A DNA stretch of 56,385 bases from Lachnospiraceae bacterium (GTDB lineage Bacteria > Bacillota > Clostridia > Lachnospirales > Lachnospiraceae), in contig JAEEOO010000021.1 of NCBI GenBank assembly GCA_016284315.1, forward strand, positions 1-56,385. Reading direction: 5' to 3'. Of this stretch, positions 16,657 to 24,474 are shown one piece after another. Position numbers and translations under genes: made by a program. Under the pieces are notes generated by a model. It saw nothing but the letters and a program-made list of their open reading frames with translations, made no database searches and had not been told where the DNA came from. Within the stretch, counting starts at the first letter, position 1. Each line of letters starts with the position of its first letter.

Positions 16657-17646
16657 ATGAAACTACTTTTTTATGCTGCAAAGGTTTATGACAAGAAATC
16701 GTTTGAACCCGTTAATGAAAGTTTTCCTGACATTGAGATCGAGTATATCGAACCGGAGCTTGATGCCCTTACGGCTGAGCTTGCTCACGGTTATGATGGT
16801 GTCTGTGCATTTGTAAGCGCAGATGTTGGAGCAGAGACTCTTGAAGTTCTCCACAAGTGCGACGTTAAGTACGTCCTTATGAGATGCGCAGGATTTAACA
16901 ACGTGGATACAGAAAAGGCAAAAGAACTGGGTATCATCGTTAAGCGTGTACCCGGTTATTCACCCGAGTCCGTAGCTGAACTTGCTATGGGACTTGCACT
17001 GGCTGTTAACCGAAGGTTATACAAGGCATACAACAAAGTCCGTGAGAATGATTACACTCTTAAGGGACTTCGCGGAGTTAATTTCTTTGAAAAGACTGCC
17101 GGAATCGTCGGAACCGGAAAGATCGGAGCCGCAATGGCAAGGATCTGCCGCGGATTCGGCATGAAGGTAATTGCTTATGATGTATATCAGAATGACAGCT
17201 TAAAGGATTTTGTTGAGTATGTATCATTTGATGAACTCCTTGAGAGAAGTGATCTTATTTCACTTCACTGTCCTCTGATGGATAATACATATCATCTTAT
17301 CAATATTGAGACCATCAAGAAGATGAAAGATGATGTTATCCTTGTCAATACATCCAGAGGTGCTCTTGTTGATACCAATGGACTTATCGAAGGAATCCGT
17401 TTAAACAAGTTCCTTGGCGTTGGTCTTGACGTATACGAGGAAGAAACCGGTAATGTTTACGAGGACCGCTCCGATGAGATCATGGAGCATTCCGTAACCG
17501 CAAGACTTCTTTCCTTCCCGAATGTGCTCATTACTTCACACCAGGGATTCTATACCAAGGAAGCGCTTGAGGCTATTGCTGAAACTACACTTCAGAACAT
17601 GCTTGATGCAAAAGCCGGAGTGGTTAACGGAAATGATGTAACCTGA
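16657..17646 (+). CDS. D-isomer-specific 2-hydroxyacid dehydrogenase, probably D-lactate dehydrogenase
   Basis: NADH-dependent dehydrogenase of 329 residues, similar to fermentative D-lactate dehydrogenase. The Rossmann motif is GIVGTGKIGAAMA; catalytic residues are the Arg of NTSRGALVD, the Glu in LDVYEEE and the His in SHQGFYT. A very strong binding site (AAAGGAGG) precedes the ATG. It likely reduces pyruvate to D-lactate; other 2-oxoacids cannot be excluded. Confidence 0.88.
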   Translation: MKLLFYAAKVYDKKSFEPVNESFPDIEIEYIEPELDALTAELAHGYDGVCAFVSADVGAETLEVLHKCDVKYVLMRCAGFNNVDTEKAKELGIIVKRVPGYSPESVAELAMGLALAVNRRLYKAYNKVRENDYTLKGLRGVNFFEKTAGIVGTGKIGAAMARICRGFGMKVIAYDVYQNDSLKDFVEYVSFDELLERSDLISLHCPLMDNTYHLINIETIKKMKDDVILVNTSRGALVDTNGLIEGIRLNKFLGVGLDVYEEETGNVYEDRSDEIMEHSVTARLLSFPNVLITSHQGFYTKEALEAIAETTLQNMLDAKAGVVNGNDVT

Positions 17647-17715
17647 TCTTATTTTGCAGAACACTAACCCTTGGTTATCGGGGAACATGAGGGTGGATTT
17701 TTTGGGGATTAATCT

Positions 17716-18324
17716 ATGAAAAAAGGAAAATACGATTACAAATCCGGAAACATACTTATAAGGCCTACGGATGAAAATGATATCTGGAATTGCAAATGGG
17801 ATGTTTTCCTTATCGATAAGGATACTACAAATATAGGATGGGCTTCCTTTGAAGGCAACAAGGAGAAGGGCACCGTTCCTGTTAATATCGAACTTCAGCC
17901 TCTTTACAGAGGAAGAGGAAATGGAACCAATGTGCTCAAGATGATGAGAGAGTTTGCATTCCTTCACAGCAATATATACGAGGTGGAGGCATTTGCGGAC
18001 AAGGACGATTCAGCATTTATCCATGCGCTTGAACGTAGTGGCTTTGTTTATAGAGAAGGCCATTCCATCGAAGGACAGGGTAAGGAGAGGTATTCAGTTA
18101 CCAAGCCTCAGACTACCTGGCTCGGAGTATATATAGCCATAGGCGTAGTAGCGGGAGTTATCCTTGGGATCGTCATCAGTAATGTCTGGGCCGGAATGAT
18201 AATAGCTTTATTGCTTGCTGTTGCTCTTGGATCCTATATGGATTCTTCAGAACGCAAGCGCCGCCGTGATGTAACCGGACAGGACATGAAACTCTATAAA
18301 AAAGATCGAAACAAAAAGAGATAA
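17716..18324 (+). CDS. GNAT acetyltransferase-like protein with C-terminal membrane hairpin
   Basis: 202 residues. Residues 1-130 resemble a compact GNAT domain with the acyl-CoA loop LYRGRGNGTNVLKMM and the late ALERSGFVYREG strand typical of the fold. Residues about 137-180 form two hydrophobic segments separated by a short turn, followed by a very basic tail (ERKRRR and KKDRNKKR). The catalytic domain would thus be held at the inner membrane surface. Substrate unknown. A strong terminator follows. Confidence 0.7.
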   Translation: MKKGKYDYKSGNILIRPTDENDIWNCKWDVFLIDKDTTNIGWASFEGNKEKGTVPVNIELQPLYRGRGNGTNVLKMMREFAFLHSNIYEVEAFADKDDSAFIHALERSGFVYREGHSIEGQGKERYSVTKPQTTWLGVYIAIGVVAGVILGIVISNVWAGMIIALLLAVALGSYMDSSERKRRRDVTGQDMKLYKKDRNKKR

Positions 18325-18330
18325 AAATCT

Positions 18331-18362
18331 AAAAATGCTGCCTTACAGGGCAGCATTTTTTT
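18331..18362 (+). terminator. Terminator after the membrane GNAT gene
   Basis: AAAAATGCTGCC, loop TTACA, GGGCAGCATTTTTTT: an 8-bp G+C-rich core stem followed by a run of seven T. Confidence 0.93.
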
Positions 18363-18365
18363 GGA

Positions 18366-18428
18366 TTGTCCACCGGGGACGGGGTTAGTGGGCCATTTCT
18401 GTCCCCGGGACGGGGGTAAAGTGGACAA
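18366..18428 (+). repeat. G-rich dispersed repeat, copy B, with terminal inverted repeats
   Basis: Begins TTGTCCAC and ends GTGGACAA, perfect 8-bp terminal inverted repeats, with internal CGGGGACGGGG and CTGTCCCCGGGACGGGG. Lies in the 421-base gene-free interval 18325-18745 beside the tRNA gene. Confidence 0.75.
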
Positions 18429-18454
18429 AAATTATCCACGGATATTTTGGCAAC

Positions 18455-18482
18455 AAAAAAACCCTTGAAATTCAAGGGTTTT
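18455..18482 (-). terminator. Terminator of the tRNA-Thr transcript
   Basis: A near-perfect palindrome (AAAACCCTTGAA / TTCAAGGGTTTT, 12-bp arms) followed on the minus strand by a T-run. It lies just after the 3' end of the tRNA gene. Confidence 0.9.
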
Positions 18483-18487
18483 AGATG

Positions 18488-18560
18488 AGCTGATGACGGG
18501 AATCGGACCCGTGACCTCCGCCTTACCAAGGCGACGCTCTACCGACTGAGCCACATCAGC
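18488..18560 (-). tRNA. tRNA-Thr (anticodon GGT)
   Basis: 73-nt cloverleaf on the minus strand. Acceptor stem GCTGATG pairs with CATCAGC. The anticodon stem-loop is TCGCC, TTGGTAA, GGCGG, giving anticodon GGT (threonine ACC/ACU). The T arm holds GGGTTCGA-like GGGTCCGATTCCC. The 3' CCA is not encoded; discriminator base is T. It stands alone with its own promoter and terminator. Confidence 0.95.
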
Positions 18561-18590
18561 TTGTGTTGCGTAATTCAGCAACCGACGACT

Positions 18591-18619
18591 ATAATATCAA
18601 ATAGAGGGTGGGTTGTCAA
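18591..18619 (-). promoter_or_regulatory. Promoter of tRNA-Thr
   Basis: On the minus strand a perfect -35 TTGACA (18619 down to 18614), a 17-base spacer and -10 TATTAT (18596 down to 18591), with the tRNA 5' end 30 bases further. Near-consensus, as expected for a stable RNA gene. Confidence 0.9.
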
Positions 18620-18695
18620 CAAGAAAATTAAAAAAATTATTTTATTTTTTTATGGCATTAATCCGGCCCTGTGTTTATAATGGATGCAGGGGTTA

Positions 18696-18730
18696 AAATG
18701 ACCCCTTGACTCCGTCCCCGGTGGACAAAA
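18696..18730 (-). repeat. G-rich dispersed repeat, copy C (inverted)
   Basis: On the minus strand reads TTGTCCACCGGGGACGG then AGTCAAGGGGTCATTTT. The first 17 bases equal copy A; the AGTCAAGGGGTCATTTT tail recurs in copy D. It ends just before the ribosome binding site of the MBOAT gene. Confidence 0.75.
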
Positions 18731-18745
18731 CTAGGAGAGTTTGAA

Positions 18746-20068
18746 TTGAGTTTCGCGCAGATTAATTTTCTATTTATTTTTCTGCCTTTATATATAATAG
18801 CTTTAAGAGTAGTACCCGTAAAATTTCAGAAGATCCTTCTTATTTTTGGAGGCGTACTTTTTTATGCTTTAGGGCAGAAGTATCTTGTGGCAGCATTATG
18901 TGCGTCCGTAGCATTGAATTTCGGATTTCACAGATGGATCTCACATGTTAAAAATAAAATATTACCTTTGATCATAGCGGTTGGCTTTAATGCCGGCCTT
19001 CTTGTCGTATGTAAAGTCTTGGGATACCTTCCTCTTGGTATCAGCTTCTATACCTTCCAGATCATTTCCCTTATCATTGACGGAAAAGATGAAAAGATCC
19101 CCTTTGATGATTTTTGCGTAATGGCTCTTTATTTCCCTAAGCTTGTTATGGGACCTATGGTGAGATACAAAGAGTTTAAGCCTGCTCTTGATAAAAGCAG
19201 AAGTGAGCATCTTGTTACTCTTTCCGGAGTGGAAGAGGGACTAAAGCTTTTTACCGCCGGTCTTTTCATGAAGGTCGTAATTGCAGATAATCTTGCTACC
19301 CTTTGGAACCGCATTAATATAGCAGGAGCTCATGGTATCACAACCTCTGTTGCATGGCTTGGAGCATTTACCTATACAATCGAGCTCTATATGGATTTCT
19401 TTGGATATTCCCTTATGGCTATTGCTCTCGGAAAAATGACCGGAATGCCAGTGCCCGCTAACTTTAATGATCCGTACGTATCAAGATCTGTGGGGGAATT
19501 CTGGAGACGCTGGCATATTACACTGGGAACATGGTTTAGGGATTATATTTACATTCCTCTCGGCGGCAGCAAAAAAGGCGCATTCAGGAACATTATAAAC
19601 CTTGCAATTGTTTGGCTTATAACCGGTATCTGGCATGGCATGGGAATCAATTTCCTTATATGGAGCGGAATGCTTTGCCTGCTTATTATCCTTGAAAAAT
19701 TCACGCCTCTTGGGAAACTTACAAAAGTTAAGGTACTTGGAAATATTTATCTTATATTCGTGATCGTTATCAGCTGGGTGATCTTTGCAATAAATTCACC
19801 TGTTGAATTAAGGGATTATCTGATGTGTATGTTCAGGATACCTTTGGAAAATGCGTCCCCTGCAAAACATCAGATGGTGAGATACCTGAGAACTTATTGG
19901 TATCTTCTTCTTGGTGGAGTAGTCTTCATGACACCTTTCCCGGGAAAACTATATAAAAAGTTTTCCGAAAAGAAGTGGCTTATACCATTATTCCTTGTAA
20001 TGTTTCTTTTGGCAGTGCATTTTATCATGCAGGGCAAAGGAAATGTGTTTATGTACTACAAGTTTTAG
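18746..20068 (+). CDS. MBOAT-family O-acyltransferase (AlgI/DltB-like)
   Basis: Polytopic membrane O-acyltransferase of 440 residues with about ten membrane segments. Family motifs include PLGISFYTFQIISL, MDFFGYSLMAIALGKMTG, SVGEFWRRWHITLGTWFRDY and the catalytic His near 297 in LITGIWHGMG. The start is TTG at 18746 with AGGAGA at 18733. Such proteins move acetyl groups across the membrane to acetylate surface polymers. The SGNH protein 52 bases downstream is its likely partner, so the pair probably acetylates an exopolysaccharide or wall polymer; the polymer is unknown. Confidence 0.92.
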   Translation: MSFAQINFLFIFLPLYIIALRVVPVKFQKILLIFGGVLFYALGQKYLVAALCASVALNFGFHRWISHVKNKILPLIIAVGFNAGLLVVCKVLGYLPLGISFYTFQIISLIIDGKDEKIPFDDFCVMALYFPKLVMGPMVRYKEFKPALDKSRSEHLVTLSGVEEGLKLFTAGLFMKVVIADNLATLWNRINIAGAHGITTSVAWLGAFTYTIELYMDFFGYSLMAIALGKMTGMPVPANFNDPYVSRSVGEFWRRWHITLGTWFRDYIYIPLGGSKKGAFRNIINLAIVWLITGIWHGMGINFLIWSGMLCLLIILEKFTPLGKLTKVKVLGNIYLIFVIVISWVIFAINSPVELRDYLMCMFRIPLENASPAKHQMVRYLRTYWYLLLGGVVFMTPFPGKLYKKFSEKKWLIPLFLVMFLLAVHFIMQGKGNVFMYYKF

Positions 20069-20120
20069 AACCTTGATTTGAGGCGTGGGAAATAAACAAC
20101 TAAGAAACGCGAATGTGTAA

Positions 20121-21368
20121 ATGAGTAACAAACTGGTTAAGAATAAAAAATCAAATAACTATGCATATAGCTCGTATAAGCCTTCAAATGCAGGAAAAGC
20201 TGCTGCGCCTAAAAAGCCTGCAAGCAGAAATGGTTTCAGTTTGAGTGGATTTATTAAAAGGGCTCCTTACACTTTCCTCATGATCGCCGCTGTCTTTATC
20301 TTCTGGGGTTATTCTGCGGTACAGGCCAAGGAAGAGCACGACGAAAAGAAGATGACCGAAAAGACTGAGCAGGCCAGAGAACATGCTGTAGAGGAAAACA
20401 GTAAACTGGGTGCTATAGAAAGCTTTCTTGGAGCGCCGGATGAACAAGGGGATAAGACTGCGTCAGAAAATACTGTAGAAGGTAAAGATAACGAAAACTC
20501 AAATGCCGGATCCGATAGCGATGGAGGTAATGAGGGTAAAGGCAATGCAGATAACGGTCAAAAAATAGATGCAGCCGCTGATAATAATTCATCATTGGGA
20601 GAACAGATTGGGGAAGCAGGACATCTCGGAGAAGTACTTGGCGAAGTAACAAGATATCCCTATTCCTTTGGTGATGTTCAAAATAATTATGTTGTATATG
20701 AGCCAATTGAGACTGACTCCTACTATTACTCAGACCCCGGAAAGATCGCGCTTGATACAGTTGCCAATTATGTGACTGTTGATGACTCTTACTATGACGA
20801 CGCCTGCTTTATCGGCGATTCCAGAATGGTTGGAATATATGATTATTCCGGCTGGGATAAGGCGGATTTTTATTGTGACAACGGTTATTGCATCTTTAAT
20901 TATAAGGGTGGAAAGAGCGTTATCTGCCAGAACAACAATAAGAAGTATAAGCTCGATGAGGCAATGGCGGCAAAGAAATACGGCAAGATCTATATCATGC
21001 TTGGCACCAATGACTGTGGTTACGGAACAACCGCGGACTTTAAATCAAACTTCAGCGATATGATAGAAGAGATCAAAGAAAAACAGCCCGGAGCCGTTAT
21101 ATTCCTGATTTCAAACTTGAGAATCTCAGAAAAAGCTGAGAAAGCAGATGAGACCGGTGTATATAAGAACGTAAATATCAATGACAAGAATGTGGCCATT
21201 TCAGAATTGGCAGACGGAGAGACTGTATTTTACATAGATTGCAACCCTCCCTTTGTTGATGAAAGGGGCTATTTGATAGAAGAATACACCTTTGACGGCT
21301 TCCATTTATACGCAAAGCAATATGCTGAAATGGCTGAACTTTTAAAGAAACATGGTATAAAAAACTAA
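20121..21368 (+). CDS. Membrane-anchored SGNH/GDSL hydrolase, probable O-acetylation partner
   Basis: 415 residues. A short basic cytoplasmic part and one membrane segment (about 50-70) are followed by a low-complexity charged linker (about 75-175) and an extracytoplasmic SGNH domain: GDSR with Ser234, the Asn block GTND (Asn297) and the DGFH dyad with Asp392 and His395. All catalytic residues are present. Paired with the upstream MBOAT protein, it likely transfers or removes acetyl groups on a surface polymer. No strong ribosome binding site is visible; a 4-codon ATG-TGT-AAA-TGA overlaps the start. Confidence 0.85.
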   Translation: MSNKLVKNKKSNNYAYSSYKPSNAGKAAAPKKPASRNGFSLSGFIKRAPYTFLMIAAVFIFWGYSAVQAKEEHDEKKMTEKTEQAREHAVEENSKLGAIESFLGAPDEQGDKTASENTVEGKDNENSNAGSDSDGGNEGKGNADNGQKIDAAADNNSSLGEQIGEAGHLGEVLGEVTRYPYSFGDVQNNYVVYEPIETDSYYYSDPGKIALDTVANYVTVDDSYYDDACFIGDSRMVGIYDYSGWDKADFYCDNGYCIFNYKGGKSVICQNNNKKYKLDEAMAAKKYGKIYIMLGTNDCGYGTTADFKSNFSDMIEEIKEKQPGAVIFLISNLRISEKAEKADETGVYKNVNINDKNVAISELADGETVFYIDCNPPFVDERGYLIEEYTFDGFHLYAKQYAEMAELLKKHGIKN

Positions 21369-21453
21369 TAGTTTTCAAATTAGTCAGAAAATGGTAGAAT
21401 ATCTTATAGGAATGTTTAAAAATTTCCATATTATATTTGTGGGGTAAAGCTAT

Positions 21454-21951
21454 ATGAAAAAAAGGACATCAGCTTTTGCTGCAATGCTTCCCTTTGCAGG
21501 GGCCACAGCGATCGCAGCCACGGATATGTACATTAAAGACAAGATGGACCGTGAACTCCCCGGATCCGCTTTGGATGAGGTACAAAAAGGACGATTAAGA
21601 TTCAGACGCCATCATAACAGAGGCGCGCTTTTAAACCTTGGACAGAAGTATCCTCAAGAAGTAAAAGGTATTTCAATCGGAGCAACTTTTCTCACTTTCC
21701 TCGCCCTTCTTTTTACTTCAGGTAAGCGAGGAAGAGTTCTTGAAAAAACAGGCCTGTCTTTCTTGCTCGGCGGAGCAATGAGTAATACATACGATCGTGT
21801 AACCAAAGGATATGTTATGGATTATGCGAGTCTTGATGTAAAACCTCAAAAGATAAGGAATTTGGTTTTTAATCTTTCCGATGTCTTTATCGGAGTCGGT
21901 TTACTGTTTGTAGTCATATCTAATCTCACAGCAAAAGACAGAGCACTGTAA
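21454..21951 (+). CDS. Signal peptidase II-like (LspA family) membrane protein
   Basis: 165 residues with about four membrane segments. LspA-type motifs are recognisable: HHNRGALLNLG, LLGGAMSNTYDRVTKGYVMDY and FNLSDVFIGVG, including the two Asp that form the aspartyl protease dyad (in VMDY and NLSD). The region after the first segment is more basic than in typical LspA, so this may be a divergent paralog rather than the main lipoprotein signal peptidase. Confidence 0.75.
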   Translation: MKKRTSAFAAMLPFAGATAIAATDMYIKDKMDRELPGSALDEVQKGRLRFRRHHNRGALLNLGQKYPQEVKGISIGATFLTFLALLFTSGKRGRVLEKTGLSFLLGGAMSNTYDRVTKGYVMDYASLDVKPQKIRNLVFNLSDVFIGVGLLFVVISNLTAKDRAL

Positions 21952-21999
21952 AAGGGTTTTGTCTTGTCACGGCAAAGTGCCGGACGGAAAGGAGTCTGT

Positions 22000-23226
22000 A
22001 TGTTACTTACACTTATACCGTTGTTTGATGAAAAACTTGCGGTCAGTGCGTATTCTGTCTTTACTCAGAAGGATAACATGTTCCTTAATCCTCTCGGTCA
22101 GGTTACCGGTATCTACGACGGAGCCACCTACATTCAGGGTCTCGAAGCGGTTAACGCCATGGGCGTTGAAACCCTTATGCCCCATCAGATGGTTTTCGTT
22201 CCCGTAACCAATGTCTCTGTTTTCTCAAACATTGAGGAGCAGTGCAAAGTGCCTCATACAAGAGTGGCGCTTCTTATTGACCGTACCGTTCCGCCTGTAG
22301 ATGCATATGTTAACAGACTTAAGGAACTTAAGGCTGCAGGATTCAAGATCGCCATCCGTAAGATCGCGGTTTCCGAATTCCAGGTTTTCGCTCCTATCCT
22401 TGAACTTGTTGATTACGTCTTCCTTAACAATAAGAAGATCGCTATTGATAAGGCTAAGGTTTTCTTTGCAAAACTTTATCCCCATGCACAGCTTATAGCA
22501 GGTAACATTGATACCAACGAAACCTTTGAGGGACTCAAGGCGGATGGCGGATATCAGCTCTTTGAAGGTGAGTTCTACAGACTTCCCGTTACAAAGGGTA
22601 GCAAGGCAATCGCTCCTTCCAAGATCACCCAGCTTGAGCTGTTAAAGATCGTTAATAATCCTGACTTCGAACTTAACGAAGCAGCGGATATCATTGGACG
22701 AGATACTGCCCTTACACTTTCACTTCTCCAGATGGTTAACAGAGTCGTTAAGACCGCTGAGATCACCACAATCCGTCATGCTGCGGCAATGATCGGACAG
22801 AAGGAACTTAAAAAGTGGATCAACACGGCGGTTGTAAATGAGATCTCATCCGATCAGCCCAACGAGATCACACGTCTTACACTTCTTCGTGCAAGATTTG
22901 CTGAAAATATCGCAGGATTCTTTGATCTTAAGATGCAGAGCGAAGAGCTTTTCCTTATGGGACTTTTCTCAATGATCGATGTTATTCTTGACAAGCCCAT
23001 GGAAGAAGCCCTCGATTTGATACATGTTTCAAAGGACATCAAAGAGGCACTTATTTTCCACGAAGGAAAACTTGCTCCCGTTCTTGAATTCATTCTTGCT
23101 TACGAGCAGGCTGACTGGAGCGAAGTTTCAAGAGTAATGCTTTTGAGACATTTCGAAGTTGATAAGGTATATGAGGCATATCTTGATACCTTGAGCTGGT
23201 ACAGAAAGTCAATTATGGGAATTTAA
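22000..23226 (+). CDS. EAL-HDOD (YuxH-like) signalling protein with degenerate EAL part
   Basis: 408 residues from this start. The N-terminal half (about 1-185) follows the EAL fold (LLIDRTVPPVDAYVNRLKELKAAGFKIAIRK resembles its barrel strands; shown here in part) but lacks the EAL signature and metal ligands, so cyclic-di-GMP hydrolysis is unlikely. The C-terminal half is an HDOD domain (ELNEAADIIGRDTALTLSLL, IRHAAAMIGQKELKKWI). The ATG at 22000 has GGAAAGGAG directly upstream, preferred over the in-frame TTG at 21964. It is followed 2 bases later by glf. Probably a regulatory protein without enzymatic activity. Confidence 0.82.
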   Translation: MLLTLIPLFDEKLAVSAYSVFTQKDNMFLNPLGQVTGIYDGATYIQGLEAVNAMGVETLMPHQMVFVPVTNVSVFSNIEEQCKVPHTRVALLIDRTVPPVDAYVNRLKELKAAGFKIAIRKIAVSEFQVFAPILELVDYVFLNNKKIAIDKAKVFFAKLYPHAQLIAGNIDTNETFEGLKADGGYQLFEGEFYRLPVTKGSKAIAPSKITQLELLKIVNNPDFELNEAADIIGRDTALTLSLLQMVNRVVKTAEITTIRHAAAMIGQKELKKWINTAVVNEISSDQPNEITRLTLLRARFAENIAGFFDLKMQSEELFLMGLFSMIDVILDKPMEEALDLIHVSKDIKEALIFHEGKLAPVLEFILAYEQADWSEVSRVMLLRHFEVDKVYEAYLDTLSWYRKSIMGI

Positions 23227-23228
23227 AA

Positions 23229-24347
23229 TTGAAATACGATTATTTGATCATCGGAGCAGGCTTATACGGAGCAGTATTTGCACGTCAGGCCTACGATGCG
23301 GGTAAAAAGGTCCTTGTGATTGACAAGAGACCACATATAGGCGGAAATGTCTATACGGAAGATGTGGATGGGATCCATGTTCATAAGTATGGAGCACATA
23401 TTTTTCATACCGATAACCAAAGGGTATGGGAATATGTTAATCGCTTTGCTGAGTTTACCCGTTATATTCATGAGCCGGTGGCAAACTACAAGGGCGAGGT
23501 TTATTCCTTGCCCTTTAATATGCATACTTTTAAGGAAATGTGGGGCGTGGAAAGCCCTGAAGAAGCTTCCGCAAAGATAGAAAAGCAGCGAAGAGAAGCG
23601 GGTATTGTTGATCCGAAGAATCTTGAAGAGCAGGCAATCTCCCTTGTCGGTCGTGACATATTTGAAAAGCTCATAAAGGGCTATACCGAAAAGCAGTGGG
23701 GAAGAGAATGCAAGGATCTCCCGGCGTTTATCATTAAGAGGCTTCCCGTTAGATTTACTTTTGACAATAACTATTTTGATTCCAAGTACCAGGGGATTCC
23801 CAAAGGCGGATATACGAAGTTTTTTGAAAATCTTCTTGACGGAATAGAGGTTAGGCTTAATACGGATTATTTTTCCGATAAAGAAGGATTTGATGGTCTG
23901 GCCGAGAAAATAGTCTATACCGGCCAAATTGATGAGTTTTATGGATACAGATTCGGGGCACTAAAATACAGAAGCCTTCGCTTTGAAAGAGATATACTTG
24001 AGGAAAAAGATCATCAGGGAAGAGCTGTTGTTAATTATACTGATAAAGATACTCCTTATATCAGAGTCATAGAACATAAGTGGTTTACAAATGGTCTTGA
24101 TGATGAAGGAAACGAACTCAAAAATACAGTGATTTCAAGGGAGTATCCTTTTGAATGGAAGCCGGGTGACGAACCTTTTTATCCTGTGAATGATGAGGAA
24201 AACAACGCTTTGTGTGAGAAGTATAAGGCGCTTGCGGACAAAGAGGATAAATTTATCTTTGGAGGGCGTTTGGGAGAGTACAAGTACTATGACATGGATG
24301 CGGTGATCGCAGCGGCTCTCTCAAAATGCGAAGAAACCTACAAATAA
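23229..24347 (+). CDS. glf: UDP-galactopyranose mutase
   Basis: FAD-dependent enzyme interconverting UDP-galactopyranose and UDP-galactofuranose, supplying Galf for surface glycans. 372 residues: FAD motif IIGAGLYGAVFA, DKRPHIGGNVYTE, the substrate region KYGAHIFHTDNQRVW and the GRLGEYKYYDMD end motif. The start is TTG, two bases after the EAL-HDOD stop with only a weak GGGA upstream, so translation is likely coupled. A terminator follows. Confidence 0.95.
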   Translation: MKYDYLIIGAGLYGAVFARQAYDAGKKVLVIDKRPHIGGNVYTEDVDGIHVHKYGAHIFHTDNQRVWEYVNRFAEFTRYIHEPVANYKGEVYSLPFNMHTFKEMWGVESPEEASAKIEKQRREAGIVDPKNLEEQAISLVGRDIFEKLIKGYTEKQWGRECKDLPAFIIKRLPVRFTFDNNYFDSKYQGIPKGGYTKFFENLLDGIEVRLNTDYFSDKEGFDGLAEKIVYTGQIDEFYGYRFGALKYRSLRFERDILEEKDHQGRAVVNYTDKDTPYIRVIEHKWFTNGLDDEGNELKNTVISREYPFEWKPGDEPFYPVNDEENNALCEKYKALADKEDKFIFGGRLGEYKYYDMDAVIAAALSKCEETYK

Positions 24348-24364
24348 AAGCAAAACTGTTACTT

Positions 24365-24402
24365 AAAGGAAACTATCGGAAAGATAAATAGTTTCCTTTT
24401 TT
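24365..24402 (+). terminator. Terminator after glf
   Basis: AAAGGAAACTAT pairs with ATAGTTTCCTTT around an 11-base loop, followed by further T residues. Confidence 0.85.
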
Positions 24403-24412
24403 ATTCATTATA

Positions 24413-24441
24413 TTTACTTTTTGCATAAAAAATGATATCAT
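24413..24441 (+). promoter_or_regulatory. Promoter of prfC
   Basis: TTTACT (24413-24418), 17-base spacer, then TGA and TATCAT (24436-24441), an extended -10. AGGAGA at about 24463 serves the start codon. Confidence 0.55.
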
Positions 24442-24474
24442 TTCGAATGTATGTGCAAAAATAGGAGATAAATT

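Noticed and set aside
23262-23927. Long minus-strand open frame opposite glf
   Set aside because: Antisense shadow of UDP-galactopyranose mutase with no family resemblance.
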